A stretch of DNA of 7,490 nt. Origin: Gammaproteobacteria bacterium. Lineage in GTDB: Bacteria > Pseudomonadota > Gammaproteobacteria > Pseudomonadales > Pseudohongiellaceae. This document shows positions 1 to 6,854 of this stretch, piece after piece. Positions within the stretch are counted from its first letter, which is position 1. Each line of letters opens with the position of its first letter. The stretch is taken from contig RKSA01000160.1 in assembly GCA_007571115.1 (NCBI GenBank), positions 1 to 7,490 of the forward strand. Reading direction: 5' to 3'. Under the pieces are notes generated by a model. The model searched no databases. It was not told the DNA's origin and saw only the letters and a list, made by a program, of their open reading frames with translations. The position numbers and the translations under genes were made by a program.

Positions 1-1
1 G

Positions 2-1516
2 GCCCTGCGGCTGGCCAATGAACTGCTCGAATCCTCGCGCTTCGAAAACCGCGCCGTGTACCTGATCTCGGATTTCCAGCAAGCCGGCATGGCCGAACTC
101 GAGCAGCACTGGAAGCTGGCGCCAGGCATCCGTTTCGGCGGCATCGACGTCGGCAAGCCCGAAACCGTCAATCTCGCCTTGACTGACGTTCGCTCGCCGG
201 AACCATTGCTCGAAGACGAGGCCGGGCAACCGATCCTCGCCCGGGTCCGCTCCACGGGAACCGTGTTCCGCGAACGCGCCGAAGTGCGGCTTTCGATCAA
301 CGGCGAGCCGGTCGACAGCCAGACCGTCGAGCTCGACGGACGCTCCGAGCGCATCGTGCGCTTCGACGCCGACTTTCCCGGGCAGGGCGGCCACGTCGGC
401 CGCATCGAAGTCGTCGGGGATGATTTCAGCGCCGACAACTTCTGGCATTTCACCGTCGATGTCCTGCCTGGCATTCGCGTCCTGCTCGTCAACGGCGAAG
501 CCTCCCAGCAATGGTTCGACGACGAAGGGCATTGGTTCGAGCTCGCTGTGGCAGGTTCGGCAGAGTCGCCGTTCCGCCTGCGCGCGATCGAGCCCGCCGA
601 ATTGAGCGCTGCGGCCTTGCGCCAGAACGATGTGGCGGTGCTGCTCAATGTCGGCGACCTGACCGATCGCCAGGCCGGCGAACTCGTCGACTACGTGTAC
701 GGCGGCGGCGCCTTGCTGATCGCTCCCGGCGACCAGGTCGACCCCGAGCGCTTCAACGAGCAGTTCGCCGCCATCGCGCCGGCGACGCTCGCCAGATCCG
801 GGCCGTCAGCGCCGGGGGACTATCTCGTCATCGCCGATTTCGACCGCCGCCATCCGCTGTTTCTCTCGCTGAGCACCGACTGGTCGGCGCGTTTCCACGA
901 TCATTGGCGCCTTGAAGCCAGCACCGCCGCCGAGCCGCTCATGCAGTTCGACAATGCCTCGCCGGCCCTCGTCGAACAGGATTTTGGCGAGGGCAAGGTG
1001 CTGCTGTTCGCTTCGAGCATGGACCTCGAATGGAACAATCTCGCCTTGCAGGGGCTGTTCCTGCCATTCGTCCACGAGACCTTGCGCCATCTGGCGCAGC
1101 CCGAGTTCAAGCAGCGCTCGTACCGGGTCGGCGAGCGCTTCTCCCTCGATCCGACCCGCACCGGCGCCGTTGCCAGTGCGCGCGGGCCAGACGGCGCAGC
1201 GCTCGAGTTCGCCGGCGAAGATTTTGTCGTCGAGGCGAGGACGCCAGGAATCATCCGCGCCCGGGTCGGCGACGTCGAAGAGGCTTTCGCGGTGAACCCG
1301 GCGAGCGCCGAATCGGCGCTCGCCCGGGTCGCCCCATCGACCCTGGCCGATGCCATCGTCAACCCCGACACCGATGTCACGCGGTCCCGGCAGGTGCAAA
1401 TCGCCGAACTCGCCGAACAGCTCGAGCAGTCGCAGCGGCTCTGGTGGTGGCTGCTCGTGTTGGCGATGCTGCTGCTGCTCGCCGAGGCGGTTCTGGCGAA
1501 CCGGACGCATCGATAG
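2..1516 (+). CDS. BatA-like VWA-domain membrane protein, C-terminal part (5' end outside window)
   Basis: The frame is open from the left edge, so the GTG at position 56 is an internal valine codon and the true start lies upstream; 504 residues are visible. Residues 1-30 look like the last strand and helix of a von Willebrand factor A domain (VYLISDFQ). Residues about 55-150 resemble an Ig-like beta domain. Residues about 155-365 resemble a class I amidotransferase-like fold (RVLLVNGE, then a GGGALLIAPGD turn, then GEGKVLLFASSMD). The segment FAVNPASAES is typical of the C-terminal part of BatA-type proteins. One hydrophobic helix lies at about 480-498, followed by a short basic tail. Full family members are roughly 650-720 residues with two N-terminal helices, so about 200 residues should be missing. 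By family knowledge these proteins sit in the inner membrane, usually beside MoxR ATPase and DUF58 genes; their biochemical role is poorly defined. Family assignment is fairly sure; function is not. Confidence 0.8.
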   Translation, partial: ALRLANELLESSRFENRAVYLISDFQQAGMAELEQHWKLAPGIRFGGIDVGKPETVNLALTDVRSPEPLLEDEAGQPILARVRSTGTVFRERAEVRLSINGEPVDSQTVELDGRSERIVRFDADFPGQGGHVGRIEVVGDDFSADNFWHFTVDVLPGIRVLLVNGEASQQWFDDEGHWFELAVAGSAESPFRLRAIEPAELSAAALRQNDVAVLLNVGDLTDRQAGELVDYVYGGGALLIAPGDQVDPERFNEQFAAIAPATLARSGPSAPGDYLVIADFDRRHPLFLSLSTDWSARFHDHWRLEASTAAEPLMQFDNASPALVEQDFGEGKVLLFASSMDLEWNNLALQGLFLPFVHETLRHLAQPEFKQRSYRVGERFSLDPTRTGAVASARGPDGAALEFAGEDFVVEARTPGIIRARVGDVEEAFAVNPASAESALARVAPSTLADAIVNPDTDVTRSRQVQIAELAEQLEQSQRLWWWLLVLAMLLLLAEAVLANRTHR

Positions 1517-1524
1517 CGCCAAGT

Positions 1525-1563
1525 CGGCAGCAAACCGGCAGCACCAACCGGCGGCACCAAAAC
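1525..1563. repeat. Three imperfect short direct repeats after the VWA gene stop
   Basis: Just after the stop codon the sequence contains three related units: CGGCAGCAAAC (1525-1535), CGGCAGCACCAAC (1536-1548) and CGGCGGCACCAAAAC (1549-1563). The units differ in length and sequence and do not form a strong hairpin. They could be a decayed tandem duplication in the 3' untranslated region. No function is assigned. Confidence 0.4.
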
Positions 1564-1650
1564 AGTGCATAAAAATTATTCCTTTTCAAATCAATTGATT
1601 AAAAAAAACTATTGTTACAGTAAAGAAATATTTATGCAAATTTCTCGCGA
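1561..1650 (+). promoter_or_regulatory. AT-rich intergenic block, probable promoter region of the TPR gene
   Basis: Only 16 of the 80 bases from 1561 to 1640 are G or C, in sharp contrast to the GC-rich genes on both sides. Such a block upstream of a gene usually marks a promoter or a site for nucleoid proteins. Several hexamers weakly resemble sigma-70 elements: TTGATT at 1595-1600 with TACAGT at 1616-1621 (15-base spacing), and TTGTTA at 1612-1617 with TATGCA at 1633-1638 (15-base spacing). None is a good match with ideal spacing, so I do not choose one. The downstream gene begins at 1718, leaving a leader of up to about 100 bases. The promoter role is inferred from composition and position. 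Confidence 0.5.
1589..1600. repeat. 12-base perfect palindrome AATCAATTGATT
   Basis: AATCAATTGATT is a perfect inverted repeat without a spacer, inside the AT-rich block. After two mismatched positions on each side the symmetry resumes, with TTTT at 1583-1586 opposite AAAA at 1603-1606, giving a 24-base imperfect dyad. With no loop it is a poor RNA hairpin, so a binding site for a dimeric regulator is the likelier reading. The half-site matches no operator that I recognise with confidence. Confidence 0.5.
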
Positions 1651-1689
1651 TTTTCCTTGAAATCAGCGGCGAAATGGGAGACATTGGGA

Positions 1690-1708
1690 GCCAGACCCTT
1701 GGTTTGGC
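1690..1708 (+). promoter_or_regulatory. Hairpin just upstream of the TPR gene start codon
   Basis: GCCAGACC (1690-1697) pairs with GGTTTGGC (1701-1708) in eight consecutive pairs, one of them G-U, closing a three-base CTT loop. A possible outer stem pairs GAGAC (1678-1682) with GTCTC (1711-1715). The nearest Shine-Dalgarno-like sequence to the ATG at 1718 is only AGG at 1709-1711. A better one, GGGAG at 1686-1690, lies too far upstream unless the hairpin folds, which would bring it to roughly ten bases from the start. The pairing is visible in the sequence; a role in translation is inferred. Confidence 0.35.
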
Positions 1709-1717
1709 AGGTCTCTC

Positions 1718-2449
1718 ATGGAGCACATTTGCAACGTTCACAACGGTCGGAATGATCGCAATCCCAAGCTATCCAGCCCCATTGCGGATTCCAGGCTGGC
1801 AGCGCTGCCGAATCTGGCGAGGCGCCTGACATTCGCCCTCGCGATGCTCGTCTCCTGCGCGGCGCTTGCCGAGACTTTCCCGCTCGCCGCCAACTCGCCC
1901 TGGCCCCCGGAGCAGCTCGGCGGATTGCTGTCGGACGCAAGCATGTTGCAGGAGCAAGAACGCCATGAGGAAGCCATCGCCACCTTGCGCGAGGCCCTGC
2001 AAACCGCGCGAATGACCCTGGGCCTGTACCACGAGGCGCAACTCGCGATCGTCGATTCCCTGATCGACAGCGAGGCGGCGTTGTCGAACTGGCATCAGGT
2101 CGACGACTATCACGCCCTGCTGCTCGGTCTGTACCAGAACCTGTACGCCGAAGATCCAGGCAAGCTCGAGCAAGGTCTCGCAAGGGTGCAAGGCTGGCAT
2201 GTCGATGCCCTGCGCAATTCCCTCGATGGCCGCGCCATCTCCCACCTTCGGCAGGCCCGGCAATTGCTCAAGCTGCGCTTGCAGCTCGCCACCGGGGCGG
2301 CGACCGCAGACCTGGGCAAGATTGCGCGGCTTCGCGAAGGGGTCGAGTTCGCCGAAGCGTATCTGGCATGGCATTCGGACAGCAACCGGAACCGCCTGCG
2401 CGAACGGCAGGAATCGCGAAGGGAAGCGCTGCTTTCGAATCTGCGCTGA
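1718..2449 (+). CDS. Exported TPR-like protein, possible lipoprotein, function unknown
   Basis: The 243-residue product has a basic stretch (RR at 35-36) and a hydrophobic core at about 37-51, consistent with a Sec signal. It could be cut by signal peptidase I after ALA at 49-51. The tetrad LVSC at 44-47 also fits a lipobox, so lipidation at Cys47 is possible. From about residue 65 it is almost all helical: a TPR-like pair with HEEAIATLREAL at 83-94, then GLYHEAQLAIVDSLI, then NWHQVDDYHALLLGLYQ. This layout matches a TPR family that I recognise from gammaproteobacterial genomes, whose function is not known to me. The C-terminal third is Arg-rich, with a helix of mixed charge at 205-240. The ATG at 1718 is chosen because no in-frame alternative start with a better ribosome site precedes the hydrophobic core. 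That start leaves an unusually long polar leader of about 36 residues. Its neighbours give little clue to its role. Confidence 0.7.
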   Translation: MEHICNVHNGRNDRNPKLSSPIADSRLAALPNLARRLTFALAMLVSCAALAETFPLAANSPWPPEQLGGLLSDASMLQEQERHEEAIATLREALQTARMTLGLYHEAQLAIVDSLIDSEAALSNWHQVDDYHALLLGLYQNLYAEDPGKLEQGLARVQGWHVDALRNSLDGRAISHLRQARQLLKLRLQLATGAATADLGKIARLREGVEFAEAYLAWHSDSNRNRLRERQESRREALLSNLR

Positions 2450-2514
2450 CTGCCGGCGCACTCCAGGCAGGGCGAAGCTTCGCCAGCGCTTCGATCGCTC
2501 GGCAGGCCCGGCTT
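2450..2514. terminator. Convergent intergenic region with possible stem-loops
   Basis: The TPR gene and the CNNM gene end facing each other here. GGCGAAGCTTCGCC at 2471-2484 is a perfect palindrome that can form a 5-bp stem with a 4-base loop. TGCCG (2451-2455) can pair with CGGCA (2500-2504), and AGCG (2485-2488) with CGCT (2496-2499), allowing a small three-way fold. The position suits a bidirectional terminator, but there is no T-run on either strand, so a canonical intrinsic terminator is not supported. Confidence 0.3.
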
Positions 2515-3606
2515 TCAGCCGTTGCGAATCGGGATGATGCCGAGCTTCTGCGCGCGGCGTTTCCAGTTTTCCCGAGCCAGCGCCTGCATGTCCACGGCAT
2601 TGTCGGATTCGTCGACGATTTCCAGCCCGAGCAGGGTCTCGATGAGGTCTTCCATCGTCAGGATTCCTTCCATGGCGCCGAATTCGTCGACGACTGCGGC
2701 AAGATGCTCCTTCTTCGCCATGAAGGTGTCGAGCAGGTCGGGAACGGTCGCGGTCCTGTGTACGGCGATGATGTTCCTGCGCAAGTCCTTGAGCGTCATG
2801 TCGTGGTGGTCGTCGACGAGCTGCAGCAGCACGTCGTCCTTGAGCACGTAGCCGGTGACGTTGTCGTTCTTCTGCTGGTAGACGGGGATTCGCGAGAACG
2901 GCAATTGGCTGTGGCTGTCGTGGAAGTCGCCGAGCTTCATGTCCTCGCTCGCCGCCACGACGACGATTCGCGGAGTCATCACGTCAGCCGCGCGAATTCC
3001 GCGGAAAGCAAGCAGGTTGTGGATGATCTTGCGTTCGCTTTCCTCGATCACCCCGGTTTCTGTGCCGATGTCGGTCATCACCGCCAGGTCGGTGCGGCTC
3101 AGCACCGGGCGGTCCTTGTCGTTCTTCAACATGCCGGTGATGAACTGGCTCAGCCAGACCAGCGGCCAAAGCGCGACCAGCATGACCTTGAGCGCGCGAG
3201 TCGCTGCCGGTGCCAGCTTTTCCCAGTGGTTGGCGCCGATCGTTTTCGGGATGACCTCGGAAAAGATCAGGATCGACAAGGTCATGACCACGGCGATGAT
3301 CGCTTCCCAGTTGGTCGCGATGGTGAAGCCGAGCAGCGAGATTTGCGATGCACCGAACAGCTTGGTCGCCTGGGCGCCGACGCCGATCGCGCCGGCGGTA
3401 TGGGCGATGGTGTTCAAGGTCAGAATCGCCGCGAGGGGCCGGTCGATGTCTTCCTTGAAACGCGCCAGATCCTTGGCGACCCGGGCGCCGCGCTTTTCCA
3501 GGATGCCGACATAGGTCGGCGTCACGCTCAGCAGCACCGCTTCCAGGATCGAGCAGAGAAACGAAAAGCAGAGGCTAACGAAGAAGAAGCCGAGCAGCAG
3601 GCTCAT
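2515..3606 (-). CDS. CNNM (DUF21) transmembrane protein with CBS pair, CorC/HlyC-like
   Basis: This 363-residue protein starts with the CNNM/DUF21 membrane domain. Hydrophobic segments lie at about 2-28, 57-77, 99-118 and 138-160, and the conserved motif SEVIPK is at about 116-121. An acidic linker (TGVIEESERKIIHNLL) leads into a CBS pair. The first CBS begins at ADVMTPR (about 207) and the second runs to EGILTMEDLIETLLG near 318. It ends soon after the second CBS domain and lacks the C-terminal CorC_HlyC domain of longer relatives; short forms like this are common. Family members are implicated in Mg2+ or Co2+ transport or resistance, with the CBS pair sensing nucleotides. The older label 'hemolysin' is misleading. 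A GTG at 3618 could add four residues, but ATG at 3606 fits the usual N-terminus (MSLLLGFF). Neither has a strong ribosome-binding site. It lies 68 bases downstream of the RND gene on the same strand. Confidence 0.88.
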   Translation of the reverse strand: MSLLLGFFFVSLCFSFLCSILEAVLLSVTPTYVGILEKRGARVAKDLARFKEDIDRPLAAILTLNTIAHTAGAIGVGAQATKLFGASQISLLGFTIATNWEAIIAVVMTLSILIFSEVIPKTIGANHWEKLAPAATRALKVMLVALWPLVWLSQFITGMLKNDKDRPVLSRTDLAVMTDIGTETGVIEESERKIIHNLLAFRGIRAADVMTPRIVVVAASEDMKLGDFHDSHSQLPFSRIPVYQQKNDNVTGYVLKDDVLLQLVDDHHDMTLKDLRRNIIAVHRTATVPDLLDTFMAKKEHLAAVVDEFGAMEGILTMEDLIETLLGLEIVDESDNAVDMQALARENWKRRAQKLGIIPIRNG

Positions 3607-3633
3607 GGATGCAACCACGACAAGCGAAAGGCG

Positions 3634-3663
3634 ATTCTCACACAGACGCCAAAGACCTTACAA
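3634..3663 (-). promoter_or_regulatory. Weak candidate promoter for the CNNM gene
   Basis: Read on the minus strand, TTGTAA (3663-3658) and GAGAAT (3639-3634) are separated by 18 bases; each matches four of six sigma-70 consensus positions. Transcription would begin near 3627, about 20 bases before the ATG at 3606 and too close to the GTG at 3618 for normal initiation there. This mildly supports the ATG start. Chance matches of this quality are common, so it is only a candidate. Confidence 0.25.
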
Positions 3664-3674
3664 GCGCAAGCCAC

Positions 3675-6600
3675 CTAGCCCGCAAGCTCCGTTTTTGCCG
3701 GCAAGACCCTGCGCAGGGCGAGAAGCCGCAGCAGGCCGTCGCGCATTCGCCGCAGGCTGTCGGGAAGCGCCAGCATCGCCGGAGTCACGATCAGCGTCAG
3801 GATCGTCGCGAAAGAGAGGCCGAACACGATCGCTGAAGCGAGCGCGACCCACTGCGAGGTGATCGGCCCGCCGACTTCGACTTCGGCGCCGATCAGGTCC
3901 ACCGAAACGTGCATCGCCAGCGGCAGCAGGCCGAAACCCGTGGTGAACGTCGTCAGGAACACCGGACGCAGGCGCTGCACGCCGGTATGGACGATCACCT
4001 CGCGCAGCGACCACTCGGAGTGCTCGCGCCGCAGCACGTTGAACGTGTCGATCAGCACGATGTTGTTGTTGACGATGATCCCGGCGAGGGCGACGATGCC
4101 GATTCCGGTCAGGATGACGCTGAAAGTCTGGCCGGTGATGAGCAGGCCGAGCAGCACTCCCGAAGTCGAAAGCAGGATCGACGAGAGGATCAGCGCCGAC
4201 TGGTAGAAGCTGTTGAATTGCGTGATGAGCAGGATCGCCATCAAGGCCATGGCGAGGGAAAACGCCTGGGTGAGGAACGCCGCCGACTCGGCCTGCTCCT
4301 CGTTGGCGCCGCGGAACTGGTAATCGACTCCCGGTGCTGGCGGATTGTCCCTGAGCCAGGCGCGCAGCTCCTGCACCTTGTTGTCGGCAACGATGCCTGT
4401 TGCCGGATTGGCGCGAACGTAGACGACTCGCTCGCCATTGACCCGCTGAATCGAGCTGACCTTGGGTTTCGCTTCGCGAGTGATGAAACTGCTCACGGGA
4501 ACCGGACCGTTCGCCGTTGCGATGCGGATGCTGCCGATCTGGTCGATTCCCCGGTACTCGCGAGGGTAGCGCAGGCGGATATCGAGCTCGTCCTCGCTGT
4601 CGTCGGGGCGATAGAAGCCCATCAGCACGCCATTGGTCATCATCTGGATCGCCGCGCCGATTTCGGCCATGCTCGCCCCCATGATCGCCGCCTGGGCGCG
4701 GTCGACGCCGATTTCCCACTCGATTCCCGGTATCGGAGTGGTGTCGTCGACGTCGATCAGGCCCGTCATTCCCTGTTCCATGAAACCGCGAATTCGCCGC
4801 GCCTCCTCGAACAGCAGGTCGAGGCGCTCGCCTGACAGTTCGAGCTGGATTTGCTTGCCCACCGGCGGGCCGCCCTCGATCGCCACGACTTCGGCCCGGG
4901 CGCCTGGCAAACCGGTGATCGCCTGGCGGTACAGGTCTTCGAGCTCCATGCCATTGATGTCGCGGTCGCGCCGGTCGGTCATCTCGACATAGATCGAGCC
5001 GATCCGGTCCGAACCCGATTGCGAGCCGCTTCCCGATTGCGTGACGATTCCCTTGAAGTGCCCGACTTCGCGGAGGCGCTCCTCGACTTCGAGCATGATG
5101 TCGCGCAGTTCCGCCGGCGAATAGTTGCCCCGCGCGAACACCTCGACGATCGTCCGGCTCGGCTCGACCTCGGTGAAGAATTCGACTCCCCGGCCGAACG
5201 CGAGATAGGCGCTGACGATTCCGCTCAAGGTGGTGACGCTGAGCAGGAACACCGTTCCCGGAAAGCGCACCGCCAAGCCAAGCAGTTTCGCGTATGCCGC
5301 AGTGATTGCCCCGGCCTGTTCGGGGTCGCCTTCCTCGAGGGCGCGCAGGTACTTGCGGTCGGCGTCGCTCGAACGGCCGATCAGCGAACCGATCGTCGGA
5401 GCGAACAGCAAGGCGTAGAGCAACGAGCCGATCAGCACCGCGAACACGGTGATCGGCAGGTAGCTCATGAATTCGCCAGCGACTCCGGGCCAGAACATGA
5501 TCGGCAGGAACGCCGCCAGGGTGGTTGCAGTCGATGCCACGATCGGCCAGAACATTCGCTGCACCGCAGCGCGGTATGCTTCGTGGCTCGTCATTCCCTC
5601 GGCCATCTTGCGATCGGCGTACTCGACGAGCACGATGGCGCCGTCGATCAGCATGCCGAGCCCGAGCAGCAGGCCGAAAATCACCATGAAGTTGTAGGTG
5701 AAACCCATCAGGGTGATGATGATGAAGGCGAAAAAGAACGAAAAGGGCACCGCTAGCGTCACGAGCAGCCCCGAGCGCACTCCCACCACGGCGATCACGA
5801 CGATCAGCACGAGCGCCATCGCCGTCGCCATGTTGCCTTGCAGGCCCATGTTCTGTTCGATGACGATCGGTGCGATATTGTTGATGTAGCCGATTTGCAC
5901 CGCAGGCGGAACCTGGGGCCGGACTTCCTCGACCACCGCGTCGATCGCCGCCATCGTCTCGACGAGATTCGCTCCCTTGCGTTTCGACACGTTAAGCGAG
6001 ATCGAGGGCCTGCCGTTCGCGTAGGAGTAGCGAGTTGCGTCCTTGAAGGTGCGGCGCACGGTCGCGATGTCGCCGACGGTCAGAACGCCAAGATCGTTGG
6101 CAACGAGGGGCAGGTCGAACAGGTCGTCCGGGGTTTCGATCAGGCCGGGAACCTTGACCGAGAAGCTGCCGCTACCAGTATCGACCTGCCCGGCGGGGAT
6201 CAGCCGGTTGTTGCCGAGCACGGTCTGGCCGATGATCGTGCTCGGAAAGCCGTAGGTTTCGAGCTTGTTCGGGTCGATGATCGCTTCCATCAGCTCTTCG
6301 CGATTGCCGACCATTTCCGCGGCAAGCACCTGGGGCAGAATCTCGATGCGGCTTTGCAGCTCCTCGGCAACCCGCAGCAAGGCGCGCTCGGTTGCGCCTT
6401 CGCCGGTAACGACGACGTTCACTGCGGTCGTGCCAGAGGCCGACACTTCCTCGATGATCGGCTCTTCGGTATCGGGAGGAAACCACACCTTGGCGCGATC
6501 GATCGCTTCGCGCAATTCGCTGAGCGCGTCCTGGGAATCGAGGTCGATATCGAACTCGGCGACGATCGTCGCGCCGTTCTCCCTCGAATAGCTGGTGAAC

Positions 6601-6836
6601 TCGGTGATTCCGTCGAGAGCCTTGAGTTCGACCTCGACAGGCCGCGAGAGCAGCTTTTCCGCATCCTCCGGGGAAATGCCTTCGTGGATGACCGTCGTCA
6701 CGATGATCGGCACTTGCACGTCGGGGTTCAGTTCGACGGGAATCGCCAGGTAGCAGGCGAATCCGGTCAGCATGATCGCCGCGAAACTCGTCAGGGTGGT
6801 TCGCGACCGGGAGACTGCTGCGTCGATGTATTTCAT
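3675..6836 (-). CDS. RND-family efflux transporter, inner-membrane permease subunit (AcrB/MexB-like fold)
   Basis: The 1053-residue length and layout are those of an RND exporter. TM1 is at about 12-31, and the first periplasmic loop at 32-335 contains the VELNPDVQVP and GISPEDAEKL signatures. TM2-6 span about 337-485, TM7 about 527-547, the second periplasmic loop 548-852, TM8-12 about 855-1020, and a basic cytoplasmic tail follows. Proton-driven export of drugs, lipids or other small molecules is expected, as a trimer with an adaptor and a TolC-type channel. TM4 reads LIDGAIVLVEY, keeping Asp398 (AcrB D407) but with Gly399 for D408. TM10 reads VNNNIVLID, with Asn923 where AcrB has K940. Arg955 and Thr962 match AcrB R971 and T978. 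No metal-specific methionine pattern was noticed, so substrate is unknown. The ATG at 6836 lies 18 bases after the adaptor gene's stop with only a weak GGGCAG-like ribosome site, so the two are probably co-transcribed. Confidence 0.93.
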   Translation of the reverse strand: MKYIDAAVSRSRTTLTSFAAIMLTGFACYLAIPVELNPDVQVPIIVTTVIHEGISPEDAEKLLSRPVEVELKALDGITEFTSYSRENGATIVAEFDIDLDSQDALSELREAIDRAKVWFPPDTEEPIIEEVSASGTTAVNVVVTGEGATERALLRVAEELQSRIEILPQVLAAEMVGNREELMEAIIDPNKLETYGFPSTIIGQTVLGNNRLIPAGQVDTGSGSFSVKVPGLIETPDDLFDLPLVANDLGVLTVGDIATVRRTFKDATRYSYANGRPSISLNVSKRKGANLVETMAAIDAVVEEVRPQVPPAVQIGYINNIAPIVIEQNMGLQGNMATAMALVLIVVIAVVGVRSGLLVTLAVPFSFFFAFIIITLMGFTYNFMVIFGLLLGLGMLIDGAIVLVEYADRKMAEGMTSHEAYRAAVQRMFWPIVASTATTLAAFLPIMFWPGVAGEFMSYLPITVFAVLIGSLLYALLFAPTIGSLIGRSSDADRKYLRALEEGDPEQAGAITAAYAKLLGLAVRFPGTVFLLSVTTLSGIVSAYLAFGRGVEFFTEVEPSRTIVEVFARGNYSPAELRDIMLEVEERLREVGHFKGIVTQSGSGSQSGSDRIGSIYVEMTDRRDRDINGMELEDLYRQAITGLPGARAEVVAIEGGPPVGKQIQLELSGERLDLLFEEARRIRGFMEQGMTGLIDVDDTTPIPGIEWEIGVDRAQAAIMGASMAEIGAAIQMMTNGVLMGFYRPDDSEDELDIRLRYPREYRGIDQIGSIRIATANGPVPVSSFITREAKPKVSSIQRVNGERVVYVRANPATGIVADNKVQELRAWLRDNPPAPGVDYQFRGANEEQAESAAFLTQAFSLAMALMAILLITQFNSFYQSALILSSILLSTSGVLLGLLITGQTFSVILTGIGIVALAGIIVNNNIVLIDTFNVLRREHSEWSLREVIVHTGVQRLRPVFLTTFTTGFGLLPLAMHVSVDLIGAEVEVGGPITSQWVALASAIVFGLSFATILTLIVTPAMLALPDSLRRMRDGLLRLLALRRVLPAKTELAG

Positions 6837-6854
6837 GTTCGCGGAACTGCCCGG

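Noticed and set aside
806..1570. A 254-codon minus-strand open frame opposite the VWA protein gene
   Set aside because: It overlaps a well-supported coding frame and has low-complexity antisense composition without recognisable motifs.
1590..1599. Possible FNR/CRP-type operator in the AT-rich block
   Set aside because: The FNR box has TTGAT and ATCAA half-sites in that order with a four-base spacer; here they occur in the opposite order with no spacer, so it is not an FNR site.
1578..1610. Possible intrinsic terminator of the VWA gene
   Set aside because: The palindrome is AT-only in most pairs, has no loop, and is followed by an A-run rather than a T-run on the plus strand.
1634..1660. A short leader-peptide-like frame encoding MQISRDFP before a TGA
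   Set aside because: It has no convincing ribosome-binding site, no run of regulatory codons, and no attenuator following it; short frames like this occur by chance.
2368..3678. A 436-codon plus-strand open frame across the CNNM gene
   Set aside because: It is antisense to a gene with clear family motifs, is rich in Arg, His, Asp and Gln with no recognisable domain, and long antisense open frames are expected at this GC content.
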